DNA from: Sphingomonas desiccabilis
Lineage (GTDB): Bacteria > Pseudomonadota > Alphaproteobacteria > Sphingomonadales > Sphingomonadaceae
Length of the DNA stretch: 64,000 nt
Reading direction: 5' to 3'
Assembly: GCF_004135605.1 (NCBI RefSeq)
Contig: NZ_SDPT01000002.1
Location: forward strand, 930,001 to 994,000
A program made the position numbers and the translations under genes. Of this stretch, positions 29,169 through 36,371 are shown one piece after another (the first letter of the stretch is position 1; each line of letters starts with the position of its first letter). The notes beneath the pieces were generated by a model. It had not been told where the DNA came from, did not search any database, and was given only the letters and a program-made list of their open reading frames with translations.

Positions 29169-31552
29169 GCCCCGGCACTCCCCCGGCGCGCAGTCGCTTG
29201 GGCTGTGGCGGGACCCTCGATGAAGGCGGTGATCCGCTGTTCCAGCGCGCCGGTGGTTTCGGGATCCATGGCGAAATTGTCGACGCCCAGTTCCAGGACC
29301 GGCACGCCTGCCGCCGCCAGCGCCCGCAGCACGAACGGATCCGCGTCCGCCAGGGCGACCGCACCGTCAACCTGATGGGTTTGTGCTTCATGGACGTGCC
29401 AGGGCCCGGCCCAGCTCGGCATCCGCAGTTCGTCGCCCATCGTGAGGAAGCGGGCGGCCAACGCGCGGAGCGGATCACGGCCGCGATCAAAGTGCCGAAT
29501 GTACCCGTCGGCTGCCAGCGCAAGGTACATGGACCAGACGAACACCGCGCCATGGCTCTCTTCCCAGCGCTGGTAGAAGGCCGTTTCGCTCCACAGGCCG
29601 CGGCCCACCCACATCAGGCGCACCCGCTCGTCGGCGACAACCCCGGCGCCGGTCCGGACACGCTCGGCGACTTCGTCGTGAAAGGCGCGGGCGGCATCGC
29701 GCGCCCAGCGAGTGCCGCGATGCCATTGCGGGACCATGGTGGCAGGCATGGAGTCGACGATGCTGATCGGCGCCGGCACCGTCCGCGCGATCAGGTCGCG
29801 GGTCCGGCGATAATATTCCTCCTGCTCGTTGACGAGGTTCATCACCTCGACGAGCCTCTCCGTGGAGAAGCTCCGCCCGGTGGCGGCTTCGAGATCGGCG
29901 ATCACCGTCTGCAACTCGGCCACCAGCAGGTCGAGCCGCTCCGGTTCCAGCGCGTCCTCCCATCGGTCCGGCAGATCCTCCCACCACTGCGTCGCGATCG
30001 ACAGCCGGGGATCGACGGTGCGCTCGTAGAGGAAGGGGCGCGCGCCGCTCTCCTGTGCCCAATTGTCGAAGATCGCGGGGGTGGCGTCGCTGGAGGAGAC
30101 GGCATGCACGAAATCCGGCCGTGGCAGCCCGCCCCAGGGAGCCTCCGCCGGATCGTGGTCGAACAGCGCGGCGATGCCCTGCGCGCTATAGGCCTCCACG
30201 TCGGTCGGATGGTCGTGCTCTGCCAGCAGCGCGCGATAGCGACCGGTCTGCTGCTTGGCCGCGACGATCGAGGCCCACCATTGATTGACCACGAACGGCA
30301 CGTCGAGCGCGCGCAGGATTTCCTGCGGCGCATTGGCATTCACGCACGCAAAGGGCGCGCCGTCGGCCACCTGTGCCCGAAGCGACTGGAACCACTCGCG
30401 CTGATAGCTGCCGAAGCTCGCTAGCGAGGTGAGCGACTTGCGGCTGCGCGGTGCGGACGGGCGCGGCGCGGCGGGGCGAGGCTTGGGCGCACCGGGCTTG
30501 GCCGCGGCAATGCCGATCCGGCGTCGCTCCAGCCGCGGTCCGCCCGCTAGCGATCGCGTGAGCGCGGCGACATGCCAGGGCGCGGCCTCGTCCCCGTCGA
30601 GGGTGAGGTGAAGGACAAGGTCTGCCGAAGTTTGGCGCGCGTCGCTACCCGTCGTCACCGCATCGGCGGCGGGCCACCGGGCGGAGAGCGGTGCCTGATA
30701 CAGCGGCGCCGCCGCCTCCTCTCGCGTGACCGGCGGCGGGACCAGGCGACGCTCGCCCCAGTCATGATCGTCGCCGACCAGATCGAACCCCTCGGCTTCG
30801 AGAGCCAGGTACGCTCCGTCGTCTTCGTGGGCCGTTCCGGTGACAAAGGCGCGACGCCCTGGTCCGGACGCTCTGGGGGCGGGATCGTGCACGATTGCGC
30901 GCAGGTGTGTCGCCAGCTCGTCGGGCGGCAGGATCGCCGTGCACCCGATCAGGTGTAGGACGTCGGTGCCGGTAAGAGGGGGCGCTTCGCTCCGCCTCAG
31001 CTCGCAGGCGGACCTGAGGAGGTCGAGCGTGCCCCGTTCGTCGCGTGCGGCGGAGGCAAGGCGCGCGTCCGTGACGGGCGACCCGCCGAGCGAGACCAGC
31101 CACGCGTCGAGCTGGGCAAGCCGGGCCGCATTGTAGCGCGCTGAGGCGGCGCGGTCCTGATGCACGAGATCGAGCAGGTGGAGGTACCGGGGCGCGGGTT
31201 CGCCGAGGCGCAGGCGTTCGCGCAGCGCGGCAAAGATCTGTGCCTGCTCGGCATCGGCGCGCGTGATCAGGATCGGCACCTCGGCGAGCGCGGGATCGAG
31301 CAGCCGCTCCATCAGCCGGTGCGCCCGCCGCCGACCCGCCGCCGGGCCCATGACAGCATCCGCGCGCGGCGTGTCGCCCGCGGCCGGTGCCAGGCGGACG
31401 GGTGCGAATCCCGCCGCGCGCAGCCAGGTGAAGGGGGCGTCGCTGCCGATGGTGCGGATCACGCGCATTCCCGTGGCGCGCAGCCGGTCCGCCACCGCCT
31501 CCGGATCGGCAAAGGCCGCGGCAATCGAGTCGCGTGCAGCGCTCCCCGCCAT
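29165..31552 (-). CDS. fused double HgdB/BcrC-like dehydratase protein lacking usual Fe-S cysteines
   Basis: A 795-residue protein with two copies of the 2-hydroxyacyl-CoA dehydratase / benzoyl-CoA reductase subunit fold. The N-half (1-350) shows FTWLRAAGFAPVRL, GTAHEDDGAYLALEAEGFDL and DDHDWGERR. A Pro/Arg-rich linker (353-371) leads to the C-half with NAPQEILRALDVPFVV, RLMWVGRGLW, VDGAVALADADPF, LELGVDNF and RITAFIEG. Known members bind [4Fe-4S] clusters through Cys at set positions; here those positions read RADAEQ, LTLDGDE, SSSDATP and ADADPF. Only Cys183, Cys204 and Cys403 exist. No activating ATPase gene is present. A classical radical dehydratase is therefore unlikely; the true reaction is unknown, but the CoA-transferases imply an acyl-CoA substrate. 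Confidence 0.75.
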   Translation of the reverse strand: MAGSAARDSIAAAFADPEAVADRLRATGMRVIRTIGSDAPFTWLRAAGFAPVRLAPAAGDTPRADAVMGPAAGRRRAHRLMERLLDPALAEVPILITRADAEQAQIFAALRERLRLGEPAPRYLHLLDLVHQDRAASARYNAARLAQLDAWLVSLGGSPVTDARLASAARDERGTLDLLRSACELRRSEAPPLTGTDVLHLIGCTAILPPDELATHLRAIVHDPAPRASGPGRRAFVTGTAHEDDGAYLALEAEGFDLVGDDHDWGERRLVPPPVTREEAAAPLYQAPLSARWPAADAVTTGSDARQTSADLVLHLTLDGDEAAPWHVAALTRSLAGGPRLERRRIGIAAAKPGAPKPRPAAPRPSAPRSRKSLTSLASFGSYQREWFQSLRAQVADGAPFACVNANAPQEILRALDVPFVVNQWWASIVAAKQQTGRYRALLAEHDHPTDVEAYSAQGIAALFDHDPAEAPWGGLPRPDFVHAVSSSDATPAIFDNWAQESGARPFLYERTVDPRLSIATQWWEDLPDRWEDALEPERLDLLVAELQTVIADLEAATGRSFSTERLVEVMNLVNEQEEYYRRTRDLIARTVPAPISIVDSMPATMVPQWHRGTRWARDAARAFHDEVAERVRTGAGVVADERVRLMWVGRGLWSETAFYQRWEESHGAVFVWSMYLALAADGYIRHFDRGRDPLRALAARFLTMGDELRMPSWAGPWHVHEAQTHQVDGAVALADADPFVLRALAAAGVPVLELGVDNFAMDPETTGALEQRITAFIEGPATAQATARRGSAGA

Positions 31553-32805
31553 CAGATGACCCCCGCCGCGCGCAGTTCGGCGATGCGCGCGTCATCATAG
31601 CCGAGGAGCTCGCGGTAGATCTGATGATTATGCTCGCCGACCGAGATCGGCAGCGTCGGGTCGAAGCCGGTCTCCGCATCGGAAAACCGGATCGGGATGC
31701 CCGAGGTGCGAAGCTCGGATCGGTGCGGGTAGCTGGGGTGCGCGATCGGCATGGTTTCCGCTCGCGCCATGACCCGCGGATCGCTGAGCGCTTCCTCCGG
31801 GTGGCGGACCGGCGCGGCGGGAACGCCCTGCGCCTCCAGCAGGCGCACGACATCTGCGGTCGGCAAGTTGCGGGACCAGGCCGTGATGTGCGCTTCCAGC
31901 ACCGGTGCATTGGCCACTCGGGCATCCCGGCTGGCGAAGCGGGGATCGTCGCTCAGTTCCGGTGCGCCCATTGCCTGGAACAGGCCGCGGGCAAGCTTTT
32001 CATGCACGGCAACGATTGCGACATAGCCGTCCGCGCATTCGAACACGCCGAAGGGGGAAAGCCGCTGCACGGTAAGCCCGGTGCGCGCCGGCATGCCCGC
32101 CGCGGCAAGCGCCGACCAGTTCTCGATCGCCACGAACGAGGTGAGCGCGCCCAGCATGGATACATCCACATGCTGGCCGTGCCCGGTGCGGTGACGCTGC
32201 TCGAGCGCGGACAGGATGCCGATCACGCCAAAAACGGGGGCGAGCATGTCCGCCACCGGGATGCCCATGCGGACGGGCGGGGCGTCCGGATCGCCGCTGG
32301 TGTACATGGCGCCGGAAAGGGCCTGGATAATGACGTCCATCGCCTTGCCACCCTCCGCATCGTCCGCGCCGAAGCCGGAGAGCGAGCAATAGATGATGCG
32401 GGGATTGGCTTCGCGCGCAGCCTGGTAGCCGACACCAAGGCGGTCGGCGGTGCCCGCCGTGAAATTTTCAACCACAATGTCGGCGTCGCGGCACAGGTCC
32501 TGGAAGATCGCTCGCGCGCCGGGCGCCTTGAAGTTCAGCGACACCCCCATCTTCCCCCGGGCGCGGGAGAGGTGGGAGATCGACACGTCGTCGCTATGAC
32601 CGCGCTCGACGGTGACGCCGTCCCGCCCGACATAGGGGCTGTTCTCGCGCGCGAGGTCGCCGCCGCGCGGATCCTCCACCTTGATGACCTGCGCGCCGAG
32701 CCCGGCGAGGAGCAGCGTGGCGTATGGCCCCGCAAGTGCGCGGGTGAGGTCGATGACGCGCAGCCCTTCCAGGGGGCGTCGGGTCGCGGGGGTGGGGTCA
32801 TGCAT
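31552..32805 (-). CDS. class III CoA-transferase (CaiB/BaiF)
   Basis: A 417-residue family III CoA-transferase. LEGLRVIDLTRALAGPYATL, VIKVEDPRGGD and VENFTAGTADRLG are the family motifs, and Asp186 in IPVADMLAPVFG is the expected catalytic residue. This copy is closest to succinyl-CoA-dependent members such as those acting on hydroxy or methyl dicarboxylates, judged only from the general pattern. Its stop and the next start overlap by one base (TGATG), and its own start overlaps dctP by 8 bp. Confidence 0.9.
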   Translation of the reverse strand: MHDPTPATRRPLEGLRVIDLTRALAGPYATLLLAGLGAQVIKVEDPRGGDLARENSPYVGRDGVTVERGHSDDVSISHLSRARGKMGVSLNFKAPGARAIFQDLCRDADIVVENFTAGTADRLGVGYQAAREANPRIIYCSLSGFGADDAEGGKAMDVIIQALSGAMYTSGDPDAPPVRMGIPVADMLAPVFGVIGILSALEQRHRTGHGQHVDVSMLGALTSFVAIENWSALAAAGMPARTGLTVQRLSPFGVFECADGYVAIVAVHEKLARGLFQAMGAPELSDDPRFASRDARVANAPVLEAHITAWSRNLPTADVVRLLEAQGVPAAPVRHPEEALSDPRVMARAETMPIAHPSYPHRSELRTSGIPIRFSDAETGFDPTLPISVGEHNHQIYRELLGYDDARIAELRAAGVI

Positions 32806-33871
32806 GCGTGGCTGGGTCCGTGGCGTTGGAAGCGCAGGCCGACGGGTGTTCGGCCGCGCGGGCGGCGATCAGCCGCTGCGCTTCGGTGAAGATGGGCGTG
32901 CCGTCGCTTCCGAAGCGCGTGAGTGCGGCGGCGATGCGGGCTGCGTTCCCGTTGTAGAGCGCGTCGAACCGCTGCTGGTCCGCAGGGCCGATGGGCAGGA
33001 ACGCGACCCCGTGGGCCTTTCCAAAGGCGATGCCGGCGGTTTCCGCGGCGTTCATCTCGTCGATCAGGGCGGTTTCCCATACGTCCTGGCTCTGGTGTAG
33101 CAAGCGCTGGAACTCGGGCGTGAGCGCGTTCCAGCTCCGCTCCGACATGGCTCTGGCTGGGTAGGATCCGCGGCTGACGCGAAGCGCCGTGAAATGCTGC
33201 GCGACTTCGGCGAAATGCAGGCTCTTGAGCGTGTCGGCTGGCGCCACGACCCCGTCGATCACGCCCTTGGCGAGCGCCGAATAGACGTCGGCCATTGGCA
33301 TATCGACCGGATCGGCGCCCAGGGCGCGCAGCACCTCAAGGTTCTCCGCCGGGGCGCGCAGCCGGAGGCCCTTGAGGTCGGCAAGGGTGCGGACCGGCCG
33401 GGTGCGCGTGAGGATGCCCGGGAAGTTCCCCGGCTGCACCGCCAGGACCCGAAGGCCGCGCACCTCGTTGTTGAGCGCCGGGAAACGGGCGGCGAGGCAG
33501 CGGTAGACCCCGATCTGCTCGCCCATCGACCGCACCCCGCCGTAGAAACCGGCCTGCGCCCGTTGGGTATGGGCGCCGCCGCGGGTGTAGATCGGGGTGA
33601 TCAGGCCGATGTCGGCAACGCCATGGCGGATCTCCTCCATGCTCTGATCGCTCGAAAGAAGCGCGCCGGCCCAATAGGGCTTGATGCGCAGCCGACCGCC
33701 CGATGCCTGTTCGATGTGCTGCATCCAGCGCTGGTCGGCACGGCTGAAGGGGTGGCCGGGAGGATAGGGACTGGCATAGGTCAGCACCTGCGTTCCCGGC
33801 GGCAGCGGAGCAGCCCCACACCCGGCGAGCAGCGCTGCCGGCAACAGCGCGGCGAGGATGCGGCGGATCAT
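32798..33871 (-). CDS. dctP: TRAP transporter solute-binding protein (DctP family), lipoprotein
   Basis: A 357-residue DctP-type binding protein that delivers a carboxylate to the TRAP permease. The lipobox LLAGC gives a lipid-anchored Cys18. SPYPPGHPFSRADQRWMQHI opens the mature domain, and GLRLRAPAENLEVLRALGAD carries the conserved Arg that binds the carboxylate. IDGVVAPADTLKSL is also typical. The start is the ATG at 33871 with GGGAG upstream, overlapping the dctM stop by 4 bp. Lipid anchoring is a minority state for DctP proteins. Confidence 0.88.
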   Translation of the reverse strand: MIRRILAALLPAALLAGCGAAPLPPGTQVLTYASPYPPGHPFSRADQRWMQHIEQASGGRLRIKPYWAGALLSSDQSMEEIRHGVADIGLITPIYTRGGAHTQRAQAGFYGGVRSMGEQIGVYRCLAARFPALNNEVRGLRVLAVQPGNFPGILTRTRPVRTLADLKGLRLRAPAENLEVLRALGADPVDMPMADVYSALAKGVIDGVVAPADTLKSLHFAEVAQHFTALRVSRGSYPARAMSERSWNALTPEFQRLLHQSQDVWETALIDEMNAAETAGIAFGKAHGVAFLPIGPADQQRFDALYNGNAARIAAALTRFGSDGTPIFTEAQRLIAARAAEHPSACASNATDPATHA

Positions 33872-35172
33872 GCGATCACTCCCGGCAGCCAAAGGGACAA
33901 GGCAGGCACGGCGATCAGCAGCGCCAGATGGAGGAAATCGGCCAGCAGGAACGGCACGATGCCCCGGAAGATCGTGCCGAGCGGGATGTCCCCGGCGATC
34001 CCCTGGATCACATAGACATTGAGGCCGAGCGGCGGATGGACGAAGCCGATCTCCATCGTGCGCACCAGGAAGATGCCGAACCAGATCGGGCTGAGCCCGA
34101 GGTCTAACGTGATCGGCAGGAAGATGGGCGTCGTGAGCAGCATCAGCGCCAGGCCGTCCAGGAATGAGCCGAGCAGCAGCAGCACCAGCGCCATCGCGAT
34201 GATCGCCACGGTGGGACCGGAATCGAGGCCGGCGACCAGGTTGGAGAGCAGCGCGGCGATGCCGGTGACACTGATGAACGTCGCAAACAGCAGCGCACCG
34301 ATGATCACGATGTAGATCATCCCGGTGGTGCGCAGCGTCGTCTGCAGCGCGTCCGATACCGCCCGCCAGTTGAGCCGCCCGCGCCGCCAGCACAGCAGCA
34401 GTGCTGCGACCGATCCGACCGAGGCCGCCTCCGTAGGGGTGAACCAGCCGACGAACAGGCCGCCGATCACGAAGATGATCAGCAGGCCGACGTCGGCGAT
34501 CGAGCGTAGCGCGGGCCAGCGCTCGCGCCAGGGGGCCCGCGTGGTCGGGGGGCCGAGCAGCGGGTTGAGCCGGCACAAGATGGCGATGGCGACGAGGTAG
34601 AACAGCGCCTGGGTGAGGCCGGGGATTACGGCGGCGGCGAACAGCTTGCCGATGGACTGCTCGGCGATGATGCCGAACACGATGAGGGCGCCGGAGGGCG
34701 GGATGAGCGACCCGAGCGTCCCCCCCGCGGCCAGCGCTCCGGTCGCGAAGGACGGCGCGTAATTGGCCTTGCGCATCTCCGGGAGGGCGACCGAGGTGAT
34801 GGTCGCGACCGTGGCGAGGCTCGAACCGCTGATCGCTCCGAAACCGGCGCAGCCGCCGATGGAGGCCATGGCGAGGCCGCCGCGCCGATGCCCGACGAAC
34901 CGCGCTGCCGCGTCGAAGAAGTCGCGGCTGGCGCCCGCGGCGAAGCAGAGATGCGCCATCAGCACGAACAACGGCAACACGCCCAGTTCGTAGCGGGAGA
35001 TGGTGTCGAAGGTGATGACCCCGGCCTTGATCAGCGCTGCCTCCGGCGAGAGCAGCAGGGTGAGGCCCACGCCGCCGACGAGCGCGAGGCCGATGCCGAT
35101 CGGGATGCCCACCGCCAGGAGGATCAACAGGAGGAGGATGCCGGCAAAGCCGATCAACTCGGGCGTGATCAT
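33868..35172 (-). CDS. dctM: TRAP transporter large permease (DctM family)
   Basis: A 434-residue inner-membrane protein with about twelve helices, the ion-coupled transport subunit of a TRAP system. ISGSSLATVATITSVALPEM and GTLGSLIPPSGALIVFGIIAEQS are hallmark DctM segments, and TPTEAASVG is another. It overlaps dctQ and dctP by 4 bp each. TRAP systems import carboxylates at low concentration with a sodium or proton gradient. Confidence 0.92.
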   Translation of the reverse strand: MITPELIGFAGILLLLILLAVGIPIGIGLALVGGVGLTLLLSPEAALIKAGVITFDTISRYELGVLPLFVLMAHLCFAAGASRDFFDAAARFVGHRRGGLAMASIGGCAGFGAISGSSLATVATITSVALPEMRKANYAPSFATGALAAGGTLGSLIPPSGALIVFGIIAEQSIGKLFAAAVIPGLTQALFYLVAIAILCRLNPLLGPPTTRAPWRERWPALRSIADVGLLIIFVIGGLFVGWFTPTEAASVGSVAALLLCWRRGRLNWRAVSDALQTTLRTTGMIYIVIIGALLFATFISVTGIAALLSNLVAGLDSGPTVAIIAMALVLLLLGSFLDGLALMLLTTPIFLPITLDLGLSPIWFGIFLVRTMEIGFVHPPLGLNVYVIQGIAGDIPLGTIFRGIVPFLLADFLHLALLIAVPALSLWLPGVIA

Positions 35173-35702
35173 GCTGCCGTCCTTGAAAGGGCGCGTCGAA
35201 CGAACAAGGCCGCGGTGACCAGCGACCCGACGATCCATGCGAGGCGAAGCCAGCGCAGGGGCAAGTGGAGGATTTCCGTGAGCTCGAACGCGTTCCAGAG
35301 GTCGGCGAGCAGCCAGGTCGATCCGGTCGCGAGCCACAGGAAGACCAGGGCGCTCACCCAGTCTGCGCCGCGCAGCAGGCGGGTGGCGGTGGCGGGCTTC
35401 AGCCGGTCGAGCAGGATGTGGACTCGCGCATGCCCCTCGACGATCGTGGTCAGCACGATCGCGCTCGTCGCGACCAGGACGATGCAGGCCTGCACGATCT
35501 CGATGGAGCCGAAAAGTCGGATGCCGGCGTGCCGCCCGGCAACCGCCAGGGCGTCGGTCGACATGGCGAGGAGCAGCGCGACCGATCCGATCGCTAGCAT
35601 CAGCCGGGCGAGCGGCGGCGCGGCGCGATGATCGGGCGAGGGCCCCACATCTGCATCGATACGGGTTTCGGCAGGAGCCGGGGAGGCGGGGGGCAGGGTC
35701 AC
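35169..35702 (-). CDS. dctQ: TRAP transporter small permease (DctQ family)
   Basis: A 177-residue protein with four predicted helices, the membrane partner of DctM. FGSIEIVQACIVLVATSAI and VHILLDRL match the DctQ pattern. I choose the GTG at 35702 because AGGA stands six bases upstream; a TTG at 35780 would add residues without a ribosome site. It is the first gene of the operon and its promoter must lie in the 134-bp gap before the divergent MarR gene. Confidence 0.85.
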   Translation of the reverse strand: MTLPPASPAPAETRIDADVGPSPDHRAAPPLARLMLAIGSVALLLAMSTDALAVAGRHAGIRLFGSIEIVQACIVLVATSAIVLTTIVEGHARVHILLDRLKPATATRLLRGADWVSALVFLWLATGSTWLLADLWNAFELTEILHLPLRWLRLAWIVGSLVTAALFVRRALSRTAA

Positions 35703-35791
35703 GCGCGCATCCTGCCACAGCCCATCGTGGCACGCGGCATCGCGGAAGAGCCCCGGAGCGCCCGTGCGGGCGGCCGGCAATTCACGAAGCG

Positions 35792-35809
35792 CCTATGGAA
35801 TTCCCTTGG
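35792..35809. promoter_or_regulatory. imperfect 18-bp palindrome between dctQ and marR
   Basis: CCTATGGAATTCCCTTGG pairs at seven of nine positions per arm with GGAATTCC at the centre. It overlaps a possible -35 (TTGGAC, 35806) of the MarR gene and is a candidate MarR operator controlling both directions. Confidence 0.4.
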
Positions 35810-35836
35810 ACAGGGTGTTCGGCTAGGCGAGGGGGC

Positions 35837-36319
35837 ATGGAAGAAAGACGGATCGCAACTCCGGGCACGCCTCCCGACGCCGAGCTCGAACTGGGCCGGC
35901 TGGGCGAGTTCGTCGGCTTCCGGCTGCGCCGCATCCAGAACCAGCTCTCGCGGGAATTCGCGCAGGTCACCGGCCGCTACCAGCTTCGCCAGGGACTGTT
36001 CTCTGCCCTTGCCATCATTTCCGCCAATCCCGGTCTGTCGCAGGTCATGCTCGCCCGCGAAGTTGGGCTGGATAAATCCATGGCGGTGATGATGGTCGAC
36101 GACCTGGAACGCCGCGGATGGGCCGAGCGCCGGCGCTCTACCGTCGATCGCCGGAGGCATGCGCTGTACACGACGGAAGCAGGCGAGGCGTGGCTTGCCG
36201 AAATGTTCGCCGCCCTGGAGGTGGTCGAACATGACGTGCTCGACGCGCTTGGCAAGGATGACCTCCGGGTGCTGAACGCCATCCTCGACCGGGTGTACAC
36301 GGCGTGCTTTCGCGGCTGA
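35837..36319 (+). CDS. MarR-family transcriptional regulator
   Basis: A 160-residue winged-helix regulator with the helix-turn-helix SQVMLAREVGLDKSMAVMMV and the wing RRSTVDRRRHALYTTEAG. I start at the ATG at 35837 (MEERRIATP) behind GCGAGGGGG. It is divergent from the TRAP/CoA-transferase operon and the only regulator near it, so it likely senses that pathway's substrate or CoA ester. Downstream it converges on the TonB receptor gene with a 52-bp gap. Confidence 0.87.
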   Translation: MEERRIATPGTPPDAELELGRLGEFVGFRLRRIQNQLSREFAQVTGRYQLRQGLFSALAIISANPGLSQVMLAREVGLDKSMAVMMVDDLERRGWAERRRSTVDRRRHALYTTEAGEAWLAEMFAALEVVEHDVLDALGKDDLRVLNAILDRVYTACFRG

Positions 36320-36371
36320 ACGCCGACGGTCGAGACTGCGCTGCGGCGCACATTCGCTATCCCGCATTTTG

